A stretch of DNA of 64,000 nucleotides from Rhodotorula mucilaginosa (lineage: Eukaryota; Basidiomycota; Microbotryomycetes; Sporidiobolales; Sporidiobolaceae), in contig CP137865.1 of NCBI GenBank assembly GCA_034406715.1, positions 1,054,001-1,118,000 of the forward strand. Direction: 5' to 3'. The notes below the pieces were generated by a model. That model had not been told where the DNA came from and searched no databases. It was given only the letters and a program-made list of their open reading frames with translations. Position numbers and translations under genes: made by a program. How positions within the stretch are numbered: the first letter of the stretch is position 1; every line of letters starts with the position of its first letter. Of this stretch, positions 1-10,736 are shown one piece after another.

Positions 1-470
1 GCAGCAGAAGGAGAGAAGAGGACGACGATAATTTCGAGGAAGGCAAGGCGCCGTCTCGTCTCCTCTCCGCTGGACCAACACGTAAACAACGCCATTCGTC
101 AAGAAAGAATGGGAAGGGGAAACGTGGTATTTGCAGGGGGAAGGTTTGGCCGGCGCATGGCGTGGGCAAAAGAAGGGAACATGACGGGAAGTGAATGAAG
201 CGAAAACCAGAAACAGACAAGAGAGGAAGTCGGGGGGTATAGCAAACTGGTGGGGTCTGATGAAAGCGTACGATGGCCAAAGGAGCACGGGTAAGGCGGG
301 GGAGTCGTGAGCGGAGGGGGGGGGGGGGGGGGGGGGGAAACAACGTGAAGACAGCCGAGAAACGGAGAGGACGGAAAGTGGGTAAAAGCTGAGCGGGTTG
401 GCAAGCGCGGAGGAGGAACAAGCGAACAGGGAGGCGTAATGTGCAACGACAAGGCGGGCGGTAGGCCTGC
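1..470. other. gap left of the septin gene
   Basis: No gene is supported here. The stretch is purine-rich on the + strand and includes a run of 22 G at 316-337. It lies just downstream of the septin stop codon, so it probably holds that gene's 3' UTR and polyadenylation region. The open frames are low-complexity and have no recognisable domain. Confidence 0.5.
316..337. repeat. poly-G homopolymer, 22 nt
   Basis: An uninterrupted run of 22 G on the + strand, about 135 nt beyond the septin stop codon, so poly-C in the sense of that transcript. Shorter runs lie at 60701-60710 and 61034-61044. It could be a real slippage tract or a sequencing/assembly length error. Confidence 0.9.
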
Positions 471-2668
471 TCATGCTCGCAGGAAGCCCTTCTTCTTTGT
501 TGCTTGTTGTTGCTGCTGCGGGACGGACAAGAATTTTTGGTCAGTTCAACTCCGACCGTCCTCCCCCAAGTCGTCGACCACTACGACCGACGACGCAGAG
601 GCAAGCACAGAGAAAAGAAATGCGCACCTTTTCGGGCGTGAGGGGCCTGCCCTGCTCGATCCTGCGCTTCTTGTCCTCGAGTTCGAGCCGCTGCTTCTCG
701 AGCGCCTCCTTCATCTCGCGGTGGCGCGCGTACAGTTCCTCCTCGGACTGTTTCAGTTTCGCCTCCTTCTCGTTGACTTTTTGTTGGAACACCATCTTCA
801 TCTCGTTCTCCATCTTGGCGAGCTTGGCTTCGTGCAGGGCGCGCTCTTCTGCCATCTTGGCCGCCGGGCTGGGGTGGTTTTTTCGAAAAAGGGGTGAATC
901 AAAGAAGTCAGCTTCCAAGAGATGCGGACTGAAAGGAAAGCAGCGCCGACTCACTTGACCTCTTTAAAGACCGAGTGATCCTGCGCGACTCCCATCGCGA
1001 GCAGTTTCTCGCTCCGGTACTTTTCGTACAAGACCTCGTTCGTGTGCTCCTTGAGTTCCTCCATATGAGTCCGGACGAGCATCTGCCGCAGCTTGACAAA
1101 GTCGCAGTGCTCCTCGTTGTCGACCTCGATCGTGCCCCACGGGTACGCGCGTCCGCGCACTTGGCGGCCGTCCGGGGTCGAGACGATCTTGTCGGACCCG
1201 ACGACCGCGAACGGGATCTTGCGCTGTGTTTTTGTTTGCGGGAGGCGGAGAGAGAGTCAGCCGGGTTGGCCGATCCAAGGGGGCCAAGAGCCAAAAACCC
1301 CCCCGAAACAGGAAGAGCAACACTCACGACAATCTCTTCATTCTCGGCGAGCGTCTCCTCATCCTCCATCTCGTACTGCGGCGCCTGGTAAATCTCGATC
1401 CGGTGGTGCGCCAAGTCGCTCAAGATCCGCGCCTTGAACTGGACCACTTCCTCGTCCGTCAGGGTGTCGGCTTTCGCAATGACCGGGATCAGGTTGACGC
1501 GCTGGTGCAGCCTCCGCATGAACTCGATGTCGAGCGGTTTCAGCCTGTTGACGCGCGCGCGCGAGTGGTTTGGTGAATGGTGATGTTGATCGAGCGAAAG
1601 GGAGGGACAAGCAAATGATTATGAAGGGAAGTCAGAACCACGAGGTGCTTCTTTCGATCCCGGCTCGAGAAAGGGAGTTAGGGGGAAAGACGCACGAGTG
1701 CCCTGTCGGTTCGATAAAGTACAAGCAAGCGTGCACGCGGTTGTCGACCATCTTTTGCCGGTTGACGCGGTTCTCCTGCTCGAGGTAGGCGTCGAACCGC
1801 GCCTCGATGTTGTCCAGGATCGGTTTCCAGCTGTGAGTCGTTTGGTGCAGCGACGCGCAAAGGTCAGTCCGACTCGTGCTGATCAAGTTTCTCTCTGACC
1901 ACAAAGCGCTTGCGCCAGCTCACCCGTCCTCGTTGTTGATAAAGTCTCCAAATCCGGGCGTGTCGACCACCGTCAGACGGAGTTTGACGCCGTTCTCCTC
2001 AATGTCTATTTCGGAAGGTTAGTCTTTCGGCAGCACTATACCGAGTCCCGAGGAGGAGAGAGAGCGTACCGGCGGTGATGGATTCGATGGCGACGGTTTG
2101 CGGTCGGTCGTGGTGCGGTTGCGGGACGTCCTTTTTCGGGTACAGGGGCGTGTTGAAGAGGGTGTTGATCAGGGTCGACTTGCCGAGACCGGATTCGCCT
2201 GCGTGTCAATAGGGGTCAGTACACTCTTGGGGAGGCGTCGGGTAAGGAGGGCAGACGGACCGACGACCATGGCGGTGAAGTGGAAACCTGGGAATGAACA
2301 GATGGGTCAGCGGGGCGCAAGGGTGTGGATGAGTGGGCTACTGACCTTTGCGGATTGACCTGCGGTGGTACTGATTCGGCAAGTTTGCGACTGTAGGAGG
2401 GGGTGTCAGAGTCAGGGTCGTTGACAATGGCAGAGGTTTGAGAGGGCAAGAGACGGACAGCCAACAAAACCACCGAGTTTCTTCCTGATTACGCTATGCT
2501 GGGTTCCTCCTGCGACTGCATCGTGGGCTACGTGATACGAAAGAGGAGGTTCGTGTGGAGCGAGTCCCAAGCGGGGCGGACGGACGGCGGGGGGGCTAGT
2601 TGTCAGCGCTACTTGAGCCCGGCGCGGAGAGGGTGAGTGAGAGACGTACGTTGTTCTACCTGTGCCAT
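471..2668 (-). CDS. CDC3: septin, Cdc3/AspB type
   Basis: GTP-binding septin that polymerises into hetero-oligomeric filaments at the plasma membrane and septum and scaffolds cytokinesis. About 11 exons give about 420 aa. The N-terminus leads into HSVIRKKL, then the P-loop GESGLGKST, the G3 DTPG motif and the G4 motif AKAD. The septin-specific region contains [20 protein letters not shown], and the C-terminal third is a long charged coiled coil. The segment [16 protein letters not shown], the long coiled coil and the basic end KKKGFLRA match the Cdc3/AspB subgroup better than Cdc10, Cdc11 or Cdc12. I chose the ATG at 2668 because it opens a 19-nt exon that splices in frame; an acceptor just upstream suggests an intron in the 5' UTR. 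Septin family is certain; the Cdc3 subgroup is likely. Confidence 0.9.
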
Positions 2669-2935
2669 CTGGACCTGTAGGCGAGCGAGGGCGGACTGGC
2701 GGAGCGAGGTGCGGCGGCGGGGGAGAGAGACGGAAGGATCGCCCCGAGAGCAGGGAGTGAGAGAGCGGACAAGCGCGGGGAGGCTAGCCTGCGAGAGAGC
2801 ACACGAAGTCTACGCGGTCTCTGATCTGTGGAAAAGAGCGAGTTGCGCGTGTAGAGGACCGACCTGCACCGCCTCGCCTTTCTCGCCTTTCCCCCTCGAC
2901 TGTCTCGGTTCACGCGCGACTCTGCAGCGCAAGCC

Positions 2936-4152
2936 ATGGTCCGGTGAGTGGTCCCGGTCTACTACCCGTCGTTAGCCTCCTGACTCGCGTCTCAACAGCC
3001 TCGACGCCGACCTGCTCGCGCGGACGCCGTCGTACCTCTCGCCCCTCCGCGACCGCGAGATCGACCTCCGCGGGCACAAGATCCCCGCCATAGAGAACCT
3101 CGCAGTCACGAGGGACCAGCTCGACTCGATCGACCTCACCGACAACCAGATCCACGCCCTCGCCAACCTCCCCGTCCTCAAACGCCTCTCGCAACTCTTG
3201 CTCGCCAACAACCCCGTCCGCACCGTCTCGGTCAACCTGGCCACCTCGCTCCCCAACTTGCGCACCCTGGTCTTGACCAACGCCGCCATCCCCAAGGACG
3301 CCCTCGCCCACACCGCCGTCACCCTCGGCCGCTGCAGGAAACTCGAACACTTGTCCCTCAAAGGGTGCCCCGTACAGCACGCTCAGCACTACAAGGACTG
3401 GATCATCTTCAACTGCAAAAAACTACGCTCGCTCGACTTTGAACGCGTCCACCTCAAGGTCGGTCCCTCGTTTCTTCTCAGACGAACTGAAACGGCGAAA
3501 CTGACCCCCAAACATGCGTGCACCCGCCAGGACCGAGAACACGCCAACTCGCTCTTCCTCACCGCAACCGGCGAACCGACCGCCCTGCACACCTCGTTCC
3601 TCGAAGCAGCCGCGTCCGGGTCCGCAGCAGCCGCTCCCTCGCTCGTCTCGTCCGGGACCGGGACCAAGACGTTCGAGCCGGGCGTCGAACCCGCCGAGAG
3701 GGACGCGGGCAAGGCGGGCAGGTTGCTCACCAAGGAGGAGAAGGACCGCGTGCGGAAAGCGATCGAGGGTGCAGAGAGCGTCGAAGAGGTACGCTCTTCC
3801 TCTCTCGCTTCCCCGTTTGCTCCTGCGAAACCCACCCTGCAGCGTTCGCTCCTGGAACAGGCCGTGGGTCCTTGAGCACTATACTGACTGCTGTCTTTTG
3901 GATCGACGCCAACAGATCCGACGCCTGCAACGAATGCTCGCACAAGGTTTCGTGTAAGTCGGCCCCGTTCGCTGTTTCCCTCATCGCAATGAGAACCACC
4001 TCACGCGATGTCTGCGCCGTGCGATTGGTCTCATGTGCGGTTTGGAGCTCGGCTGGCTGACGACAGATGTCCCCTCTACGCCCCGCAGCCCGACAGAGAA
4101 GGACTTGCGGGATCTCGAACGACAAAAGACCCGGACAAATGGGTCAGCGTGA
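2936..4152 (+). CDS. LEA1: U2 snRNP A' protein, leucine-rich repeats
   Basis: Component of the U2 snRNP; U2A' binds U2B'' and stem-loop IV of U2 snRNA during spliceosome assembly. The protein is about 275 aa from five exons. It starts MVRLDADLL, with an 8-nt first exon, and has the family hallmark DREIDLRGHKIPAIENL. Several leucine-rich repeats follow, including LPNLRTLVLTNAAI, then the capping region ending SLDFERVHLK. The C-terminal half is a KTFEPG segment plus a charged helix that includes KEEKDRVRKAIEGAESVEE. For the last exon I chose the acceptor that gives VPTEKDLRDLERQKTRTNGS and a stop at 4152, because it fits the family's charged tail better than a later-ending frame. It lies divergent from the septin gene, about 270 bp away. 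Confidence 0.92.
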
Positions 4153-4478
4153 TCAATCCGTCCAAGGGGACGAGTCGTTGGCCTCTATCCTCGTTGAGCG
4201 GTGGGCCGAGAGATATGTATGTGTAGGGGACGGGACGAGCGGTCTCTTTTTCTCTTTGGATTCCCCCACCCAAAAGCCGTCTCCCCGATTGTAACATCCA
4301 CTGTACTTTTTTTCTTTCCTCGCACTCTGCTTTCTGGTCGACTCCTACCGTGTTCCACTAGCATGTTGTCGAGAGGAAAGGCAATATAGACGTCTTACTG
4401 TACGAGGTTGCTCTAAGGGGGGGTAAGGCTGCACCGCCTCACGCTTTCATCAGTTCCTTCTTCACGGACACTCTCGCC

Positions 4479-5619
4479 ATGCTCCAACATGCCCTCCGGA
4501 GACCTCCAGCGCGGGTCAGTACACCCTCAAGCTGGTCCTTGACTCGGAGCGCCAGTTCGACAGCGGCGAAAAGGAGCAGTCAACCCATCGATGCTGCTGC
4601 TTCGCCTCCTTCTGCGCCGGAGATTCCCCGCCGACCTCGTTATGACGAGTTGGCAAAGCTCGAACCCGCCGCGCATAGGCTAGCAGTGAGCTTCTCTTCT
4701 TGCACTATACATACCGCAGCCCTTGGGAATGATCTAAGCTGACGTGGTCGCTCTTGCAGTTCCGCTCGATCCCCTACGGTTCGCCCGCGAGCGTTGTCTT
4801 CCCGCCGTCGTCGACGGTCCCTCAATTCAGTACTTCGAACAAGTATTTCCAACTGCGATGTTTCCCGTCCCAGTCGCGCTATCCCGATCGTCCTGAAGGG
4901 AACAACCCACATCCACATCCGCCCACAGCGAGTTTGAACAAATCCCTCCCGACTCCGCCCCCCTCCCTCCTCGGCACGACCGACCCCTCCCCAGACCGCT
5001 CCAGTCCCTTCCTCAGCTCCCCCTCCGAGCGGCGCCAGCGTTCTGCCCAATCAGCGCGGACTCGGAAACCCTACACGGTCGACTTGACCCTCTTTGCGAG
5101 CAAGAAGAAGGTGCACAAGAGCGCCGTCGTGAGGGAACGGTGTAAGCGGAGGTGTAGGGAAGCGATCCGACTCGTCGTGGTGAGGAATGCTGCTTCTTCG
5201 GCTCGGACTGGGCAGGAGGAGGGAGGGCTCGTCCTGCAGGAGGAGAACGTGCGCGAGACGGGACCGCGAAAGTGGCTGTTGCCAGGTATGCGTGGTCATC
5301 TCCTCCCCAGAAACTGAATCCCGTCGATCACGCTTGTGCTGAGTTGTAACTGCCCTCCACAGGTTACCACTACATCATGAACATCACCCTCGAGACCTAC
5401 CGCGGCCCTTTACCCGACCTCGTCGCCAATTTGCGCGAAGCTCTCAAGACGCTCAAAGTGAATAGTCCCGTCCCCTCGAGCACCTCCGTCATTCTGGCGG
5501 CTGACGCTGAATTGCTCCACCCTCAGACCAAAGCGGAAGCGGCGGCTTTGGCGGCGCAACTCGCCGACATCGAGATTGCGCCGCGGACTCGGTTGCCGGA
5601 TTCGATTACTAGCGATTGA
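4479..5619 (+). CDS. RNase P protein (RnpA)-like protein, probably mitochondrial
   Basis: Three exons (4479-4685, 4760-5285, 5363-5619) give 329 aa. The first 70 residues are rich in R, S, P and A and poor in acids, like a mitochondrial presequence. Residues of about 180-210 read FASKKKVHKSAVVRERCKRR and continue CREAIRLVV. This resembles the basic helix of bacterial RnpA (pattern VSKK-x-GKAV-x-RNR-x-KRR-x-REA), with R-E-R in place of R-N-R. After a loop comes PGYHYIMNITLETY, then a helix, in the place of the RnpA strand D-x-V and its last helix (L-x-x-DL-x-x-AL). The region before residue 170 is low-complexity and proline-rich. Bacterial RnpA is about 110-120 aa, so this protein is much longer. 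The fold match is by eye; a role in mitochondrial RNase P or as a general RNA-binding protein is inference. Confidence 0.6.
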
Positions 5620-5977
5620 GGAGGTGGCCAAACCGATGCCGCGAGGGAAGAGTCATCACGTTTGTCTAGGATCTTGTGACAACGTAACGCAGCGCAACGC
5701 AACGCAGTGAGGTCGTCGAAACCCTTACAGAGATGAGCAGCAGTGTGTCCTCTGCTCGTCGTGCAGGCAGAGACTTGCAAGCGCACGCGGAGACTACGTG
5801 AAGAAAAGGCATGTCATTGCGAGGAAAGTCGTAGAGGTATAGCTGCGAGTTGGAAAGAACGAGGGGGGTATGGAAAGCATACGAGGAAGGGTATGATCAG
5901 GGATCGGGGAAACCGAGAGAAAGGGGAGGAGCTTCGACAAGGCAGGTGAAGCGCTTCGAGGGAAGAGGTACTCTCTC
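5620..5977. other. convergent 3' gap
   Basis: About 360 bp between two converging genes. I see no RNA gene and no ORF with domain content. It presumably holds the 3' UTRs of both neighbours. Confidence 0.5.
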
Positions 5978-8900
5978 TCAGTCGCTCATCGGATCGGCCA
6001 ACTCTCGAAGATCGGAGTCGATGGTCTGCTGGTCGACAGAGTCGACGTCCATGCCGTCTCCCGTGGTGGCAAGCGTCTCGGTCGCTTTGACCTCCTCTGC
6101 GCCGCCGTCAGTCTTGCACGAGCAGCGCTTGACCGTCTCTGCTTCGGCGAGCTTGGCGAGTCCAGCTTGGGCGGCGAGCTGACGAGCAACGCTCTTGTTC
6201 GGGGCCGAGAAGGTCGCCAGCGTGTCGTCGTGAAAGGAACACACGGCTTCGTACATAGTTGTCGCGGATCCATCGACGGTGAGTGCGGTCACCCTGCACA
6301 AATTGGTAGAGATGTCAGCGATCGAGTCCGAGTCGGATCTCTTGCTGCCATCTCTGGTGGGCCTTACTTGACCGAGAGCGACTTGCAGGCGAGCGAGTCG
6401 AGAAGCATCAGGAAACGCGAATAGGGGTCGCGGACCTCGGTGGTCAAAACGACATGCGGCATGATGTCGGCGAAGAGGCGGTCCAAGACCTGCAAGACTG
6501 GCTCGAGCTGGAATCCAGCGTCGATAAAGACCGCGGCGAGAATGGCTTCGACGACGTCGCTGATGACCTGATCGGCAAATGCGCTGTCAGTCATGCACGG
6601 GCGCCGTAGCGAGTAGCAAGTCCAACTCACCTTGGGCGGCGACCACAAGAATGTCAGGTCGCCCTGGACCACCTGCTCGAAGCTGTACTGCTGCGCTTGC
6701 TCCGCTGCTTCGTGCAATGCCGCCTCAAGAACCGGCGACGAATGCAGAATGCACTTGTGCAGCTCGAGCTTGCGGCACCCGATCAACGCGAGTGCGCCCG
6801 ACGAAACGAGGAGTGCGCGCGCAAAGGTGAGCGCGCTCGGTGGCGCGTCCGGTCCCAGGGCGTAGAGGCGCGTGGTCGCCCACCATTCGAGGATCGCGTC
6901 TCCGAGGAATTCTTCGCGCTCGTAGCACCCCGAGTCTTCGACCCAGCTGCGATGCGTCAGCGCCCGTCGGAGCAGCTGGCCTTGGGTTTGGAACGAGTAC
7001 CCGATCGCGGCTTCGAGGTGTTGCAGTCCAGATCCGGCACGGGTCCGCGGAACGTCCAGAAGCGCTTGTGCCGGTTCGCGTTCGGACCAGGGCACAGTGC
7101 CGCCGGTGCACAGGCCTAGGCGTGCCGTGACGTGCATCGCGCCATTGAATCCAGAGTTGATGACGGTCGCACCGAGAAGCGCTTCGAGTGTGTCGGACAG
7201 GAGCCGCCGCCCGATAGTCTTGGTGATCAGGAGACCGTCCTCGGACTGTGTCGCGTCATCACTCGTCTCGGGGACGAAGGTGGTCGGACGAAGCAGATGC
7301 GGCAGAAGGAACTTGGAGAGGCCGCATTCGAGCGCGAATCGCCGAAGGAAGCGGTTGTCGACCGAATTGGAGCGTAGAATCGACAGGCGCTCCTCATCAG
7401 CTTTGGGATGTTGGAGAAAACCGTGTACGCTCGTTGCGAGTTGGAGAGCCGCATCTCCGACGAACTCGAGCGACTGATAATCGTACCCGACTTGGCTCAT
7501 CGGGGCAGTAATTGCTGTCGCGAGCAGGCGAGTATTGATCGGCGGGAGCTCGAAGGTCGAAGAAAGAGCGCCGGTGACGCTCGCTTCGATGAAATGGCGG
7601 TTGAGCGAAGGGACGAGGCTGAACGTCTGGAAAAACTCAAGCGGAATCTTCGTCGTCCGGAGCAGGGATATTGGAAAGTATCGCATGTTGGAGGTCTCCG
7701 CCTCCTTGGGCGAGATGATCTCGGGAGTAGGGCGAGGCACAAGAGCGTTGTGCAGTCGGAAGTCGGTCGGGTCGATAGATGCAATCGGTTCTTCGTCGGC
7801 AACGGTGCCCACTTCGTCGCCGTACATCACGCGCAGGTAGTAGTGGTAGTCGGCGCTATGGAGAACAAGTCAGTGGACTGATACTTGTGCAGTAAGGGCG
7901 GAAGAGCCGCACTGTTTCGCAGCGAGCTTTTGCCTCTGCTTGCTTGACTCGCGCTCGATCTCGGATGGGGGTGAAGCCGCCGTAACATCTTGACGCAGAC
8001 CGGCAAATCGACCAAAGCGCACGGTGGGGCGCTGCAACGGTACGACGACTGGCGATCCTGGCGCCAGCGAGGCGAAATCTGCCACCTCGAACGGATCCGC
8101 AACAAGTTCCCAGTCAAGGTTTCCCGCTTCGTCAACGGGCGACCAGAGAGCATAGATCCGATCGTCTCCGAATCGTCGGTTGAGGACGACTCGACTGAGG
8201 CGTCTGTTGAATGTCTCGAGCGCGGAGAGCCGGTCGTCTCGCTCCGCCCAATTCTGCCAGTCCAGCCGATCGTGCGCGAGCAGATGAAGCTCGGAGATGC
8301 CGCCGTCAGAGTCATAGAGAGTACGCGGGGGTACCTCCACGTCTGCTCCGCATACCATGGCAATGCGGGCGGGCGGCTGAGTCGAGACTTCGAAGACGTA
8401 GACATGGGCGGCAGACGAGGCGAAGACGTTGCCGAACGGGTTCACGAGCTGCACCTCAAGGTTCGACGGGAGAGGGCGACGATCGAGTGCACGGCCGTCG
8501 ACATCCTCCGGCGCGTCGTCCGAACGAGATGCTCGCAGGGGCAAGAGGTGATCGTCGAGCGCGTCGGCGCGATGGAGTGCAATGCACGCCTGGAACGCAG
8601 CGTTCTGCTTCGCGGCACGGCGAGTCGGCATAGGCGCCGAAACAAACGTGTGCTCGCTGAGAGCTGCAGTCTTTGGAACCCTAAGCTCGGCGACCCAGCC
8701 GCCGAAATTTGCTGCGATCGCAAAAGTCGGTTTCTGAAGTGGCGTAAATTGGTCGACCTTGAGGAGTTGACAGAAGCCGGACAGAGTCGAAACTGCAGAG
8801 CCGTGGCTCAGAAGAGCGCCGCGAGGAGTTGTATACGTGGGTAGGTTGTCGAGGTCCGGTTCTGCCTGCTCGTCGGGTTCTTCCGAGCGATCGGCATAGA

Positions 8901-10500
8901 GGCCTTGCAATTCCGCCTCTTGCTGGACGAAGTCGCGATACCGGCTCGCTTCGAGAGATCCTTGCGCGGCAAGGACGACATAGCGCGCGTCGGCAGCTCG
9001 CGCTCGTCCTCTGCTCTGGATGTAGCTGGGGGCGTGCGAGGGAGTCAGTTATTTGGCTTCTCGCAAACCGAAAATGCTCCACATACCCGGTCACGGTCGT
9101 CAAAGCGTCGAACCGGACGACCAGATTGCAAGCTCGGAAGTCGAGCCCTTCCTCGGCCACTTTCGTCGCGATCAGCACGTTGCGCTCTCCGGAACGGAAC
9201 TTGGCGACGATGGCTTGTTGCTGTTAAAATGTCCAGTATCAGCAGCAACTCAAAGATCTCACTCAGACATCGAAACGCCAGGACTTGCCTCCTTGACCTC
9301 CATTCCGAGCTGGCGTTCCCGCTCAGCTTGATCCAGCTCCTTCCAGCCTGTTCGGCCGTGGCCGACAAGGGCTGCTGGTCGCAGCCAGCCCGCAACGTCC
9401 GGAACGGCCTGCAACATGCGCACAAGGCGAGCCGCGTGTACGCGCTGTTCGACGAAGACGATCGCGGCGAAGTCTCGTTTCGCTTCATACGGCCGAAGAA
9501 CGTCGATCAATGCATTTGTACGGGCCGCACAACCGGCTGGGACATTGTCGTCTATCGGATCGTCCGAGGCCACGTCCAGCATCGCGTCGTCGACCTGAGA
9601 GACTGCGCTGGTCAGAGGGGCGCCGTGGAAGGGAGACAGGAAAACGCAAAGACAGGAGGCGCGCTTACCAGGGTGTCTCCGGCAGTATCGAATTCAACGA
9701 GGGTTTCTGCAGCTTTCGGAGTATTCTGCTCTAGCTCGCTCCGGAAGGTAGCCGTATGCAGCTCGACGATGCGAGCGTCGAGCAGGGCTTCGAGATCGGA
9801 AATCGCTTTGGCGGGGTTTTTCGCATTCCATAGAGGCGATGCCGTCATGCCGAATACGCGCGGTACGCGGTCCGGATCTCCATTCTTACTCGGGTGATAA
9901 TGCTGTCGCATGATCTCGGCGGAAGGGTGCTTCTTGTTGCAATGATGGCACTCGTCGATGATGAGAAGGCTGCAGTTTCGGATGCTATGATACCTGTATC
10001 GAGTCATGCGTCAGTACACGTGCCCTCTGCACACACGAGGGAAAATGTATCACCCGCTGTTGAGGATGTTGAGCCAGACCTGCGGCGTACAAACGACGAC
10101 GTCGGCTTCTGCGAGTTCCTGCTGAAATCGCTCAACCTTCCAAAAGTCGACCTCGGCCCCAATGAATGCCTTGACTCGGGCGCTCGTCTGTCCTCGGATG
10201 ACACCGGCCTGCTGGGTCACGAGCGTCGTAGTCGGCGTCGTAAAGACGACGAGCGAGCGTTCTCCTCCGGGTTGAGTGGGGCGGCTGAGAACCGAGCGGA
10301 TGAGCAAGACGGCGATGAGCGTCTTGCCGGATCCGGTATCCGCCCGTACAATGCTAGCAAGTCCAACGCAGCCCCCACACGATCAGCTCTGCCAGCAGGA
10401 GAGCCTCATACAGCTGAGCGACCACTCACACATTTTCGCAGACGGCCTGAGCGGCTACCTCAACTTGGTAGCAGCGCGGAATCAGCGACGCCGCCGTCAT
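5978..10500 (-). CDS. Dicer-like ribonuclease III
   Basis: Cleaves double-stranded RNA into small RNAs for RNA interference. Domain order: a DExH helicase with ADTGSGKTLI (motif I) and LLIIDECHHC (motif II); helicase C half with IATKVAEEGLDF and IQSRGRARA; a Dicer dimerisation domain (AAKQNAAFQACIALHRADAL, then DDHLLP); a middle region of about 250 residues with no clear PAZ; RNase IIIa with SLEFVGDAALQL and SDTLEALLGA; RNase IIIb with EEFLGDAILEWW and SDVVEAILAAVF; and a short C-terminal region like part of a dsRNA-binding domain. Both RNase III domains keep the E and D metal ligands. About eight introns. The start is ATG 10500, MTAASLIPRCYQ, a typical helicase-proximal start. A short out-of-frame upstream ORF, MSISRGSS, lies in the leader. 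Fungal Dicers are usually 1300-1600 aa; this one is near 1370. Confidence 0.93.
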
Positions 10501-10736
10501 AGTGAACGTCCAGGCCTCTAGATTCTTTGAGCAGGCTCCGACCCTGGCAGCGCACGGGAGCTCGTAGTGAGAGAGAGCGCAAGGAGAGAGAGACGATGCG
10601 AGCTTCCGCGTGAAATCGACATAAGAAGAAAAATCTTGAGGCAATCCCGTTCAATCGGGCGCTTGCAGAGGGAGAGTCTCTCCGCTTTCTGATATGAGAT
10701 CGGAGATGCGTGCGAGAAAAGTGCGTTCACCGAGCG

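Noticed and set aside
99-452. 117-codon minus-strand frame over the poly-G tract
   Set aside because: Low-complexity Pro/Ser sequence generated by the homopolymer; no support.
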